DNA of 58,916 bases from Thermodesulfobacteriota bacterium (GCA_040757775.1 JBFLWQ010000001.1:1-58916), one strand, 5' to 3'. Positions 31,783 to 41,489 are shown, counted from the first letter of the stretch. Numbers and translations are program-made. Notes: generated by a model not told the origin, from the letters alone.

Positions 31783-32532
31783 CTATTTCAGAACCTTCAC
31801 CCTTGACAAAAGGTCATCACCGCATACAATAGGGTAGCCATGCCCGGGGTAAAGACTTTTCACTTTGAGATAAGCCCTTATATCATTAAAAGATCTCTTT
31901 ATCTGGTTGTAGTTACAGCAAAAAAGGTTTAATTCCCCTTTTCCATCCATATTCAGAATAGTATCACCCGAAATAAGAATATTTTTCTTTTCATGCCACA
32001 GACAGGCACTGTCAGTGGTATGCCCTGGGGTTGAGATAACCCTCCAATCCAGGGTATAGGGTATAGTGTCACCATCTCCGAGCCAATGATGAACCTTGTA
32101 CCTCACAGATACCTTTTCTCTCAAGAATGGTAAAGGTATCCCCACTTTATCATCCAGTTTAATTTCGAGAAGAGATGGGATGTGACGGTCCAATTTCAAA
32201 TATACAGGAGGAAGATTCCCAAACCATGCTCCAACAGGAGGAATGCATATCTTTTCTTTTCTATTGAAAAAATCTTTGACCTTTTTATAGAAAGCCACTT
32301 CAGCGCCAGGTAATTTATCTAACAGGTATGATATCCCTGATACATGGTCTATATGAAAATGGGTTGAGAATATAACGATCGGGCATTTTTCCTTAGGAGA
32401 GAGCCCATCAATGCATCTAACTATATTTTTCACCTCTTCAGAAGATCCCACGTCAACAAGGATTAAAACATCTTTCTCTGAAATAAGATAACAATTTGAG
32501 AATCCACCGCTTATTAAAGTTACATAATCCAC
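31783..32532 (-). CDS. Metallo-beta-lactamase-fold hydrolase
   Basis: The 249-residue protein has the two-metal set of the MBL fold: THFHIDH near residue 56, STPGHTTDS near 166, SGDTIL near 190 and PGHG near 230. These match glyoxalase II-like and related thioesterases or hydrolases. No specific substrate can be named. GTG 32532 has AAAGGA nine bases upstream. The yacG gene lies 21 bases upstream on the same strand. Confidence 0.88.
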   Translation of the reverse strand: MDYVTLISGGFSNCYLISEKDVLILVDVGSSEEVKNIVRCIDGLSPKEKCPIVIFSTHFHIDHVSGISYLLDKLPGAEVAFYKKVKDFFNRKEKICIPPVGAWFGNLPPVYLKLDRHIPSLLEIKLDDKVGIPLPFLREKVSVRYKVHHWLGDGDTIPYTLDWRVISTPGHTTDSACLWHEKKNILISGDTILNMDGKGELNLFCCNYNQIKRSFNDIRAYLKVKSLYPGHGYPIVCGDDLLSRVKVLK

Positions 32533-32553
32533 TAAACAATTTCCTTTAAAGCT

Positions 32554-32733
32554 CTAAGGATCTTTTTCTTCCTTATCATTTTTATCTCCATTGATAGACT
32601 GCCCTGAGATGACATAACCACTGTCAAACCATCTGCCAAGGTCAATCAGCTTACACCGCTCAGAGCAGAAGGGACGGAATGGATTTGCCTCCCACTCAAC
32701 CTTCTTCCCACATCTAGGGCATCTTACCTTCAT
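32554..32733 (-). CDS. yacG: DNA gyrase inhibitor / zinc-binding protein YacG
   Basis: The 59-residue protein has the YacG zinc knuckle, CPRCG near the start and [13 protein letters not shown] after 15 residues, then a charged tail. In E. coli YacG binds GyrB and inhibits gyrase. ATG 32733 sits six to seven bases after GAAGGA; the ATG at 32739 is too close to that site. It probably shares a transcript with the MBL hydrolase downstream. Confidence 0.9.
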   Translation of the reverse strand: MKVRCPRCGKKVEWEANPFRPFCSERCKLIDLGRWFDSGYVISGQSINGDKNDKEEKDP

Positions 32734-32941
32734 AGGCATTCCTTCAAAGGATCTTTATTGACAAATTTATTTTCTTTTAAAACAACCTTTCAATTACCAA
32801 TTTTTTTGCCTGATTGTCAAGATAATAAGCATCTGAAGTTTCAGTCATAAAAAAGTTGCTTTTTTTGTGACAATGGGTAAAATTACTAATCTGATATATG
32901 CCCAAATTTAAGAAAGATTAATCACACGAAAGGTAAATAAT

Positions 32942-34840
32942 ATGCTTGATCTAATGAGAAAACATGCTAGATCCTGGTTCATACAGATAGCCCTCTTTGC
33001 TGTAATACTAGTTTTTGTCTTTTGGGGAATCGGGAGTTTTAGCAAGGACAAAAGCAATAGAATAGCAACTGTCAACAATAACCCCATAACAATCCAAGAA
33101 TACAGAGAAACCTATGAAAATCTGTTAAAGAGATATCAGGATATCTACAAGAATGATCTCTCTGAAAAAATGATTGATCAGCTAAATCTCAAAGAAATGG
33201 CTCTGGAAGGTTTAATAGAAAGGGCCCTTTTGATACAGGAAGCAGATAGGCTGGATTTAAAAGTAACTCAGAAAGAACTCAAAGAATCAATTATGAATCA
33301 CCCTGCCTTTCAGAAAGACGGGAGGTTTAATCATTACCAGTATGTAAACTTATTGAGATACCACAGGATGACACCCGAGGAATTTGAAGCATCTCAAAAA
33401 AGGGACATCTTGATAAAGAAGGTTGAATGGGTCATAAAAGATAGTGCAAAAATATCTGACAGGGAAGTACTGGATGTCTACACCTTAGAGAATGAAGGTG
33501 TTAATATCGAATTTATCAGGTTAGCAGCCTCCTCTTTTACAGACAAGGTAAAGGTGTCAGATGAGGAAGCAAAGGATTATTTTTTAAAGCACAAAGAAGC
33601 GTACCAAACACCAGCGAAGGTAAACGTTCAGTATTTGAGTTTTAATCCAAAGAACTATGAGCCCAAAGTCCAGATTACAGAAGATAATATAAATGATTAC
33701 TACCAAATGAACACAGAAAAGTTTACTCTGCCAGAGAAAATACAGGCAAGACATATATTAATCAGAAGTTTTGCTGATGATGATCCTGAATCGGTTAAGA
33801 GGGCGGGAAAGAAAGCGGAAAAGGTTCTTTCTGAGATACAAAAGGGGGCAGATTTTGCCACATTAGCCAGGGTATACTCAGATGATCCTTCGGCAAAGAA
33901 GGGCGGAGAGTTAGGTTATATAGATAGAAAAAGTTTAATGGGACAGATCAGAGAGGCTATATCTTCCCTTAAGAAAGGAGAAGTTAGCCCAATTATTAAG
34001 AGTCCTTTCGGCTTTCACATACTAAAGATTGAAAAGATTCTAAATTCAAGAACCATGCCTTTAAAGGAGGCAAGGTCACAGATTGTTTCCATATTGAGGC
34101 AGGAAAGGGCACAGGAATTGGCAGATGAGAAAGCAGAAAACGTTAATGCAATGATTAATGAAGGAGGAAACCTTAAGAAACTTGCCTTCAATATAAAGAT
34201 GGATTTACATGAGACAGGCTTCTTCGCTATAGGAGAAAGCATAAAGGAACTGGGCAGAAATAAGCCTTTTTCTGATGCCGCTTTTTCTCTTAAAAAGGGT
34301 GAGATAAGTCAGTTGATAAAATCCTCGGGTATAAATTACATCCTGCAGGTGGTTGAAAGGGTAGAACCTCGAATACCCGAACTCCACGAAGTCAAAGATG
34401 GGGTAAAAAAAGATGTACAAAATGAAAAAGGAAATGCTATGGCCAAAGCAAAGGCAGAAGAATTAGTAGAAGAGTTACGGATGGGTAAAAAATGGGAACA
34501 CCTAACTTCTGAAAATAAATTAAGGGTTGAAGAAACAGGGTTTTTTAAAAGAGGGGACAGTATCATACCAAACATTGGATACTCTGAAGAGATTAAAGAA
34601 TATGCATTCTCTTTAACCCCAAATAATCCCTATGCTAACAGGGTGTTCCATACTAACGATACTTACTTTATAGTTAAATTGAAAAGTAAAAAGGATGCAG
34701 ATGAAGAAAAATTTAATTCGGTGAAGGATAGGCTCAAGAAAGTGCTTATTGAACAGAAAAAAGAAGAGATCTTTCAAACATGGATCAATAGTCTAAAAGC
34801 CAGCGCAAAGATTGTGAAAGATTTAAACAACATTAGGTGA
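32942..34840 (+). CDS. PpiD/SurA-type periplasmic peptidyl-prolyl isomerase
   Basis: The 632-residue foldase is anchored by one N-terminal helix (about residues 13-34, IQIALFAVILVFVFWGIGSF) and acts in the periplasm on newly exported proteins. A SurA_N-like chaperone region follows, then a parvulin domain (about 270-370, with ARHILI, SDDPSAKKGGELGYI and PFGFHILK). A second degenerate parvulin-like segment comes near 410-480 and a helical C-terminal part closes the protein. Size and layout match PpiD. AAAGGT lies before the ATG. Confidence 0.92.
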   Translation: MLDLMRKHARSWFIQIALFAVILVFVFWGIGSFSKDKSNRIATVNNNPITIQEYRETYENLLKRYQDIYKNDLSEKMIDQLNLKEMALEGLIERALLIQEADRLDLKVTQKELKESIMNHPAFQKDGRFNHYQYVNLLRYHRMTPEEFEASQKRDILIKKVEWVIKDSAKISDREVLDVYTLENEGVNIEFIRLAASSFTDKVKVSDEEAKDYFLKHKEAYQTPAKVNVQYLSFNPKNYEPKVQITEDNINDYYQMNTEKFTLPEKIQARHILIRSFADDDPESVKRAGKKAEKVLSEIQKGADFATLARVYSDDPSAKKGGELGYIDRKSLMGQIREAISSLKKGEVSPIIKSPFGFHILKIEKILNSRTMPLKEARSQIVSILRQERAQELADEKAENVNAMINEGGNLKKLAFNIKMDLHETGFFAIGESIKELGRNKPFSDAAFSLKKGEISQLIKSSGINYILQVVERVEPRIPELHEVKDGVKKDVQNEKGNAMAKAKAEELVEELRMGKKWEHLTSENKLRVEETGFFKRGDSIIPNIGYSEEIKEYAFSLTPNNPYANRVFHTNDTYFIVKLKSKKDADEEKFNSVKDRLKKVLIEQKKEEIFQTWINSLKASAKIVKDLNNIR

Positions 34841-34870
34841 TGAAATGCCATGGCACATGCTATTTTTTGC

Positions 34871-34899
34871 TTGACACAGAACCCTTATTTCGCTATAAA
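34871..34899 (+). promoter_or_regulatory. Consensus promoter of the cold-shock gene
   Basis: TTGACA at 34871-34876 and TATAAA at 34894-34899 have a 17-base spacer. Transcription should begin near 34906, giving a leader of about 130 bases before the start codon, as in cold-shock mRNAs whose leaders respond to temperature. Confidence 0.7.
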
Positions 34900-35034
34900 G
34901 GATGCTATATTAAATGATCCGTATAATTAATTTAGTTGGTTCACGGGTCGGTTACACTCACAAAGATTATCCCTTTGTCAGAGTTGCGACCTGAGTTTTG
35001 GGATCATAGAAGTTTTATAAAGGAGGCCATTGCT

Positions 35035-35235
35035 TTGGTAGAGGGAACTGTAAAGTGGTTTAGTGACAAAAAGGGATACGGTTTTATCAGTCAGGACGAA
35101 GGTGGAGATATTTTTGTCCACTATTCATCCATCAACACGACCGGATTCAAGAGCCTTGCTGAAGGTGACCGGGTAAGTTTTGAAGTTGAAGAGAGCAACC
35201 GGGGACCTGTGGCTAAAAACGTAAACAAGGTCTAG
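35035..35235 (+). CDS. Cold-shock domain protein, CspA family
   Basis: The 66-residue protein is a single OB-fold that binds single-stranded RNA and DNA. It shows the RNP1 motif KGYGFI and RNP2 DIFVHY, preceded by GTVKWFS. I place the start at TTG 35035, because AAGGAGG ends eight bases before it and the family begins here; the longer open frame from 34936 adds 33 residues unlike any CspA and covers the leader. The long leader and strong promoter suggest cold-shock style control. Ends with the usual PVAKNV. Confidence 0.93.
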   Translation: MVEGTVKWFSDKKGYGFISQDEGGDIFVHYSSINTTGFKSLAEGDRVSFEVEESNRGPVAKNVNKV

Positions 35236-35347
35236 TTTACTGCGGTTAAAGTAATCTAAAAAGTATAGATTCTAACGTTTGGAGATACTAAAGGTACTTA
35301 AATATAAAACCAGGTATTGCCAAATATAAGCAGGTTTTTACATACGG

Positions 35348-37531
35348 TTAAAGATAGCTCCTTTCTTCAAGCAATGCCGGGGTAAGTTCCTTTGCCCCGC
35401 CGATAACGTAAATTCTTCCTTTCCCAATCCTGGAAATTTCTCTCATAAGCCATGGATTTGCCGATTTCTCATTAATACAGATAGATGATATAGTTATACC
35501 TTTTCTAATAGTCTTCGAAGCCTCTTCCAGACAGTATCTTTCAGGAAAAGGTTTGGGGGCATTCGCATCTCCATCAGAAACAAGAACTATATGCTGTTTC
35601 ACTTCTCCCCTTTTGTGTTGAGTTAAAAGGGAACGGGACTTTGAAATGCCATACCCGATGTTAGTGAAGGCATTTTCATGAAGTTCCAGGTCTAAAACCT
35701 TCTTTGCAACCAAATACGGATTACCAGTAATTTCTACCACTATATCAGCCATATTTGAGAAAGTTACCACACCAATCCTGTCTTTATAATGGGTGCAGGC
35801 TAAGGCAAGTGCAACAGCGCTCTCTTTTGCATACCACAGTTTATCCAGTTGAGACATTGTCCCTGAAAGGTCTATGGTTATTGTAATCTCCAACTTCTTT
35901 CTAATATCCCTTTTCTTTACCATTATATCTTCTCTGGCTATATGATCACGCCGATTTTTAATGGCTTCTCTGATAGTATCCTTTATAGACACATCCCTGT
36001 ATCTGTCACCAAATCTGTATCTCCTGAAACCTACTATCCTTCCGTCACCAAAGTTCAACCTCTTCCCAGTTTTGTGCCGCCCATCTCCTGATGAATTGTA
36101 GTAATCCCAGTATTTCGGGACCAACTTTTCAAGGAGCATCGTGACTGCTTTCCTGGTCATGTCCCATCCCTTACCACTCTTTTCAAGGACGTTTTTGTCC
36201 TCAAGCATATCCAGAGTCTCCTTAAGGGCAAGTTCTTCCAACTTTTTTTTGTACTCTTCAAACATTTTGTCCTTATTTTTCCGTACATTTTCTATCTCCC
36301 AGAGGAGGTCTTCCGTTATATCCTTTCTATTCCCCGATTGAATATCCTCATCGAGCCGCTCTACCGCCTTTTTGTGTATTTCAGCAAGTTTAGATTCTGG
36401 AAACCTATGGATCCTCTTTAGTAATAAGTCAAAATACCCCAGTTTTAGAGGTTGTTTGAATCTCTCAACCCGCATTATCTCTTCGATAAGATCTCTAACC
36501 TCTTCCTCGGTCAGAACAATACCATATTTCTTTTTATCACTGCCATATAGGACTTCATCTACTATCTCCCCAATAATCTCATCAGGCTCCCTTACGGCTT
36601 CTGCATGAGGGGCTATGGTTATCCTGTGAGGCAAGGAGACTCTTGAAGCTGCTTTAAGGATTTCATTCTCCTTTTTTGAGCTTATACGCTTGTATATCGG
36701 GATCAACTCAGCAAATTTGACTTCCCCTCTTGTACTAACGCCTCTTTTTATATCAGGATGATCTCTTGTTTTGTGGACAATTCTCATTATATTATCCTTT
36801 AGGCTATCATCCAGATCTTTTCCATCGAAGAGAATCTGTCCCTCTATTCCACGGTTTTGAAGATAATATAGTTCTACAATATCAAAGTGATCAATCATAT
36901 CTATAGGCAGAGACCTCAATGCCCCTTCTCCACCTGTAGCAATGATTAAGGTATCCAGAGGAATTCTTTCTTCGTAGCCACCAATAGTTATGGAATCTTC
37001 CAGAGCGTTGAGAACAACATTCAATACCCTTTCCGGTATTCTGTCTACAAAGTCTAAAAGCAAAAATCCTCCATTGGACCTCAGGAGTTTACCCGGCGTA
37101 AATGCTCTTATGTCATGGAGTCCGTAAATAATAGCAGCCTCGGGATCCAGCCCACCTATCAAGTCTTCTGGAAGCAACTCAGGACTTCCCTGAACCCTCT
37201 TTACTCTTTGAGAAGCAGGTATAACTTGAAGCTCTATCTCCAATTCCATTTTCCTATTCATGCACCAGGGACAAAGGGGCCTTTGGGGGTAACAATTTAC
37301 GGGGCAGTCTTTTATAACCTCTATATCACCAAGAATATTGCTAATCTTCTCTGCCAGCACCGTCTTTCCACTTCCCGGGGGCCCAAGAATAAGCAAGTGG
37401 TGGCCTGAATAAAGGCTTGTTATTATTTCTTCTTTCTTTTTGTCCTCCAGATGAAAACCATCAAATAGCCACTTTTTAGTTTCTTTTAAAGGAGTAGCTT
37501 CAAGACGGTCTCTAATCTCACTTCGTAACAA
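35348..37531 (-). CDS. AAA ATPase fused to a VWA domain (Mg-chelatase I/D-like)
   Basis: The 727-residue protein joins a chelatase-type AAA module (about residues 25-330) to a C-terminal VWA domain (about 540-727). Walker A is GPPGSGKT. The Walker B stretch reads GGFLLLDFVDR, with Phe where the catalytic Glu normally is. Four cysteines in CPVNC and CPWC, just after Walker A, could bind zinc. The VWA metal site is DLSGTM, close to DxSxS. These proteins act as MoxR- or chelatase-like remodelers that load metals or activate enzymes. TTG 37531 follows GGAAGGAG six bases upstream; the 52 residues before it are hydrophobic and unlike the family. Confidence 0.85.
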   Translation of the reverse strand: MLRSEIRDRLEATPLKETKKWLFDGFHLEDKKKEEIITSLYSGHHLLILGPPGSGKTVLAEKISNILGDIEVIKDCPVNCYPQRPLCPWCMNRKMELEIELQVIPASQRVKRVQGSPELLPEDLIGGLDPEAAIIYGLHDIRAFTPGKLLRSNGGFLLLDFVDRIPERVLNVVLNALEDSITIGGYEERIPLDTLIIATGGEGALRSLPIDMIDHFDIVELYYLQNRGIEGQILFDGKDLDDSLKDNIMRIVHKTRDHPDIKRGVSTRGEVKFAELIPIYKRISSKKENEILKAASRVSLPHRITIAPHAEAVREPDEIIGEIVDEVLYGSDKKKYGIVLTEEEVRDLIEEIMRVERFKQPLKLGYFDLLLKRIHRFPESKLAEIHKKAVERLDEDIQSGNRKDITEDLLWEIENVRKNKDKMFEEYKKKLEELALKETLDMLEDKNVLEKSGKGWDMTRKAVTMLLEKLVPKYWDYYNSSGDGRHKTGKRLNFGDGRIVGFRRYRFGDRYRDVSIKDTIREAIKNRRDHIAREDIMVKKRDIRKKLEITITIDLSGTMSQLDKLWYAKESAVALALACTHYKDRIGVVTFSNMADIVVEITGNPYLVAKKVLDLELHENAFTNIGYGISKSRSLLTQHKRGEVKQHIVLVSDGDANAPKPFPERYCLEEASKTIRKGITISSICINEKSANPWLMREISRIGKGRIYVIGGAKELTPALLEERSYL

Positions 37532-37694
37532 ATCAGGCTCCTTCCTTACTATCGGCGTACTGGTATAAATAATATCAACAAAACTTACGAAAATTATCGT
37601 GATCTTGATAACACAGGAGGGGTTAAATACAGAGGTGATCTTTAAGCGAAAAGGTTCTTCTTTGACAATAAAGGTAAGAAAGGGCATAAAAACT

Positions 37695-38633
37695 CTATTT
37701 TTCTAACCACCTCTTAAAATTCTCTGTAAATAGTCCAGAATTTCCCTTGGGTATTCTTATCAAATGCTTACCCGGGGGCAGATAATATCCTCGTATTTCA
37801 GGATTTAATTCTTTTATTTCTTTAAAAAACGAGTTTGCCGCCTCAGCAATTACCCTTATGTGGACATTAAAAGGTATATCAACCCATACTTCATCGAATT
37901 CAGTAGGATTGTAATATTCATCTTCATCGAGGTCAAATCCATAATTCTCGGGGTTGGAAAGGATGATCTTCGCAGCAAGTATCCTGAAGACAAACCGTTC
38001 TGTCTCTAAAGGCAGATTCAGCTTGTAATAGTTATTCACCCCCTGCTCTCTTATCTCCTTTTTAATCCTGTTTTCACCACAATTATAGGCAGCAAAGGCC
38101 AATGCCCAACTATCAAAGGTTTCATAAAGATAGCTTAGATAGTCTATTGCTGCATCCGTTGATTTAGAAAAATTCAGCCTGTCGTCAAACCACTCATTAA
38201 CCCTCAAATTGTACCTTTTTGCTGTTCCATCTACAAACTGCCACGACCCTGCTGCGCCTTTTGCAGAATAAGAGTATTTTATTAAAGAACTTTCAATTAC
38301 TGCCAGGTATTTTAAATCCTCTGGAAGACCTTTTTTTGTGAGTCTGGCTTCGATGTACGGGAAATACCTCTTGGATCTTTTAAGCCACATCACGACTTGA
38401 GGTATGTTCCCAACGGATACAACAAATTCCCTGTCTAACATTTCCCACACACTCTGATTATCCAGCGGAACTGTCTCGTTACATAGGGTGAGTTTCTTCG
38501 AAGATCTGTATTCTTTCAGGGAATTGATGGGGTATTTAAATGAGTCTTCTGCATTTAAATGAGAGACGGTAAAAATAAAAAAATATATACTTAAACAAAA
38601 TGCTCTTAGAGTAATATTCATCGCTTGTGTCAT
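37695..38633 (-). CDS. Lytic transglycosylase (SLT domain), exported
   Basis: The 312-residue protein has a signal peptide (about residues 6-28, ending HLNAEDS) and a goose-lysozyme-type SLT domain (about 85-210). It shows the catalytic Glu in AVIESSL, then SAKGAAGSWQF and AFAAYNCGENRI. It cleaves murein to anhydromuropeptides, probably for wall remodelling. The C-terminal part resembles MltD but has no recognisable full LysM repeat. ATG 38633 or the ATG at 38621 may be used. It lies 163 bases downstream of the AAA-VWA stop-to-start region on the same strand and may be expressed separately. Confidence 0.9.
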   Translation of the reverse strand: MTQAMNITLRAFCLSIYFFIFTVSHLNAEDSFKYPINSLKEYRSSKKLTLCNETVPLDNQSVWEMLDREFVVSVGNIPQVVMWLKRSKRYFPYIEARLTKKGLPEDLKYLAVIESSLIKYSYSAKGAAGSWQFVDGTAKRYNLRVNEWFDDRLNFSKSTDAAIDYLSYLYETFDSWALAFAAYNCGENRIKKEIREQGVNNYYKLNLPLETERFVFRILAAKIILSNPENYGFDLDEDEYYNPTEFDEVWVDIPFNVHIRVIAEAANSFFKEIKELNPEIRGYYLPPGKHLIRIPKGNSGLFTENFKRWLEK

Positions 38634-38847
38634 CCCAAAATTATGTTTTGAAACATGGTCTCTCTACAAGACCCTTGAAAATGCCGCCTTTGTCAGTACA
38701 GGCTTGCCCCCGTATCGAGTACTGTGCAGGCACAGAATCCCAAGACACCTTAAAAAGACTGGATTCCTGCTTCCGCAATGACAATTTGATGAGTATCAGG
38801 AAAAATTCAAAGCACTATGAGAATGGATTTTGAATAAAAGAGATAGC

Positions 38848-40023
38848 CTAGATAACCCCTTTTTCTATCATCCCTTTTATATCCTGGTCTTTATAGCCCA
38901 AACTCTTTAGAATTTCCTCTGTATGCTGACCTAATGTCGGAGATGGTGTTCTTATCGTTCCTGGTGTTTCAGAGAATTTAAATGGGAAACCCACCGTCGT
39001 TACCTTGCCTTCTACAGGATGTTCCATCTCTAGCAACATTTCTCTATGTTTAACGTGGGGGTCCGCCATCATATCTTCTGCATTATTTATAGGGGCATAA
39101 CATATATCCTTCCCTTCAAAGAGTCCTAGCCATTCCTCCCTGGTCTTCGAGAGAAAGACCTTCTGTAAGTCATCCATGGCTTTTTTCTGACCTTCTCCCA
39201 TAGCAAACTGGTATTCTTTTAGATCTTCTCGACCGATCAGTTTCAAAAGGTTAATCCAGAATTTGTCCTCGATATTGCCCAGAGAGATGAACTTCCCATC
39301 CTTTGTCTTAAATACGTTGTAGCAGGGGGTCTCTCCCGTAATACCCAGCGTCTCTGAACTATGAGACCGTAGGCTTGCAATAAGACTGGCAATATTCATC
39401 ATATTATAAGATACCATACAGTCGGTCATTGATACGTCAATGTACTGCCCTTTGCCCGTCCTATCCCTAGCAATGATACCTGCTAAAATTGAAAAGGCAG
39501 AGAATATGCCTATACTCATGTCTGCAATGGGTATCCCTGGTATCACCGGTGCTCCTGTGTGTCGGCCTGTGGCTTCAAGGATACCAGCCACACTGATATA
39601 GTTCATATCATGCCCCGGTCTATCCTTATAAGGGCCATCTTGACCATAACCTGTAGATGAACAAAAAACGAGTCTGGGGTTTATCTCTTTCAAATCATCA
39701 TAACCCACCCCCAACCGCTTCATCACCCCGGGCCTAAAACTCTCAAAAAGGACGTCGTATTCTTTGACTAACTGGCGAAGTATCTCCTTTCCCTTTTCTT
39801 CTCTGAGGTTCAAGGTCATACTTTTCTTGTTACGATTCGCCATTAAAAATACTGCACTTTCTTTCTTTAATTTAGGGGGCATCCATCTCATGTAATCCCC
39901 TATTTTCGGTTCTTCTATCTTAAGAACCTGGGCTCCCAAATCAGCCAGCATTAAGGTACAGTAATTAAAAGGCAGCAACCTGGACAGATCCAGTATCTTT
40001 ATTCCTTCTAAAGCATAAGCCAT
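38848..40023 (-). CDS. CaiB/BaiF family CoA-transferase (type III)
   Basis: The 391-residue enzyme moves CoA between organic acids through an aspartyl-CoA thioester. It has the family opening GIKILDLSRLLPFNYCTLMLADLGAQVLKIE (split here only for reference), SFRPGVMKRLGVGYD, and the catalytic Asp in IPIADMSIG near residue 170. The end carries TPSPTLGQHTEEIL. It closes the 3' end of the catabolic island and could activate the pathway substrate using an abundant CoA donor. GAAAGGAA precedes the ATG. The exact acid pair is unknown; racemase activity (AMACR-like) is the alternative. Confidence 0.9.
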   Translation of the reverse strand: MAYALEGIKILDLSRLLPFNYCTLMLADLGAQVLKIEEPKIGDYMRWMPPKLKKESAVFLMANRNKKSMTLNLREEKGKEILRQLVKEYDVLFESFRPGVMKRLGVGYDDLKEINPRLVFCSSTGYGQDGPYKDRPGHDMNYISVAGILEATGRHTGAPVIPGIPIADMSIGIFSAFSILAGIIARDRTGKGQYIDVSMTDCMVSYNMMNIASLIASLRSHSSETLGITGETPCYNVFKTKDGKFISLGNIEDKFWINLLKLIGREDLKEYQFAMGEGQKKAMDDLQKVFLSKTREEWLGLFEGKDICYAPINNAEDMMADPHVKHREMLLEMEHPVEGKVTTVGFPFKFSETPGTIRTPSPTLGQHTEEILKSLGYKDQDIKGMIEKGVI

Positions 40024-40060
40024 TTTTGTTTCCTTTCTCTTTTTATTTTCCCTTCTATTT

Positions 40061-40140
40061 GATGGACTTGTAAAAAGTCAAAATTGGGATGGCAAAGTAA
40101 TCTGCCAGAGGCGGACAGATAGACTTTTTACAAAGCCATC
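40061..40140. repeat. 80-base MITE-like inverted repeat
   Basis: The ends GATGGACTTGTAAAAAGTC (40061-40079) and GACTTTTTACAAAGCCATC (40122-40140) are complementary at 17 of 19 positions. It lies between the CoA-transferase and acyl-CoA dehydrogenase genes. No clear target duplication is seen. Confidence 0.6.
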
Positions 40141-40156
40141 TGTTAAGTCAACTTTT

Positions 40157-41335
40157 TTAAGCTAACAGGGTACCTGCAATTACGCTCCTTTGTATCTCAT
40201 TCGTACCCTCAACAATCTGTAACAATTTCGCGTCCCTTATCCGTCGCTCCATAGGATAATCCTTCATATAGCCGTAACCCCCTAAAACCTGAGCTGCCTC
40301 AATAGTTCCTCTCATGGCTACATCCGTAGCAAAGCACTTACACATAGCCCCCAATCTGGACAGTTCCAGTCTCTTTGATTTGATCTTCTGCCATCCTGGT
40401 TCGGCAGTAACCGCGTCTATTTGAGAAGCAGCTTTGTATGTCAGTTGTCTTGCCGCCTCCAGCTCCATTGCAATATCTGCCAGTTTAAACTGTATAGCCT
40501 GTAAGGTTGCAATGGGTTTGCCAAATTGTATCCTTTCCTTGGCATATTCTATAGCATAATCTAAAGCACCCGCCAAAAGTCCCACACCAGCAGCGGCAAC
40601 CATAGGACGGGTCTTATCCAGAGTCTCCATAGCTATGTAAAACCCCTGACCTTCCTGTCCCAGGATATTCTCTTTAGGAATCCTGCAATCTTCCATTATA
40701 ACCTCACACGCAGGTGTAGCTGTATTACCCATTTTTTCTTCTTTCTTACCAATGGAGAGGCCCGGGCTGTTCTTCTCCACTATGAATGCGCTTATCCCTT
40801 TTACCCCTGGGGACTGAGAATCCGTCTTGGCAAAGATAGTTATAACATTTGCCCTGTCTGCATTGCTTATAAAACACTTTGTTCCATTTAACACATAGCT
40901 ATCACCATCGAGAACAGCTTTAGTTTTCATAGATGCACTATCCGACCCGGCTGATGGTTCTGTAAGACCAAATGAAACAAACCATTCCCCGGTGGCTATC
41001 TTGGTAAGATACTTTTCTTTTTGCTGAGGACTAGCGGCTATCACTATGGGTTGTGCACCCAAGTCCTGGACCCCTGCCAGCATACAGCAATTTGAACATG
41101 CCTTTGCCAGTTCTTCAACAACTATTATAAAAGTCAGAAAACTACCACCGCCTCCCCCAAATTCAACCGGGAATGGTATCCCCAAAAGACCATTTGCCCT
41201 GAATAATTCTACAATATCATCGGGAATATGACCTGTCCTGTCGATTTCTTCAGCCCGGGGAGCGATCTTTTCTTGAGACAACCTCCTCACACTATCTCTC
41301 AGCATTAGCTGCTCTTCCGTTAACTGGTACTGCAT
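40157..41335 (-). CDS. Acyl-CoA dehydrogenase
   Basis: The 392-residue flavoenzyme introduces an alpha-beta double bond into an acyl-CoA and passes electrons to ETF. It shows FGLTEPSAGSDSASM, the FAD/substrate stretch CFISNADRANV, and the catalytic Glu in LLQIVEGTNEIQRSV near the C-terminus. ATG 41335 is used because AAGGAGG precedes it; the frame open from 41371 adds 12 residues through the ribosome site. It is one of four such genes in the island, so each may act at a different step or chain type. Confidence 0.93.
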   Translation of the reverse strand: MQYQLTEEQLMLRDSVRRLSQEKIAPRAEEIDRTGHIPDDIVELFRANGLLGIPFPVEFGGGGGSFLTFIIVVEELAKACSNCCMLAGVQDLGAQPIVIAASPQQKEKYLTKIATGEWFVSFGLTEPSAGSDSASMKTKAVLDGDSYVLNGTKCFISNADRANVITIFAKTDSQSPGVKGISAFIVEKNSPGLSIGKKEEKMGNTATPACEVIMEDCRIPKENILGQEGQGFYIAMETLDKTRPMVAAAGVGLLAGALDYAIEYAKERIQFGKPIATLQAIQFKLADIAMELEAARQLTYKAASQIDAVTAEPGWQKIKSKRLELSRLGAMCKCFATDVAMRGTIEAAQVLGGYGYMKDYPMERRIRDAKLLQIVEGTNEIQRSVIAGTLLA

Positions 41336-41382
41336 ATTTCCCTCCTTATCCCTTTTATCATTAACTGCCAACTCTCTTCACA

Positions 41383-41417
41383 GAGGGTTCTGAAAAGGAA
41401 GACTTTTCAGAACCCTC
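41383..41417. terminator. Perfect 15-pair hairpin between dehydrogenase and thiolase genes
   Basis: GAGGGTTCTGAAAAG and CTTTTCAGAACCCTC are exact complements with a five-base loop. The hairpin lies between the thiolase stop and the next gene. There is no T-run on the minus-strand exit, so it may set mRNA stability or attenuation and not full termination. Confidence 0.5.
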
Positions 41418-41489
41418 AAACAGAAAACCCATCTTTAACCATGCATACACCAACACTACTTATGTGCCCAGGACATTGTCTTCTTTTAT

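Noticed and set aside
37532-37687. 52-residue N-terminal extension of the AAA-VWA protein
   Set aside because: It is hydrophobic and unlike the family, while TTG 37531 has a strong GGAAGGAG site six bases upstream.
38634-38847. Short plus-strand frame of 68 codons in the gap before the CoA-transferase stop
   Set aside because: The stretch contains REP-like words (GGATTCCTGCTTCCGCAATGAC type) and the frame has no ribosome site; I see no gene there.
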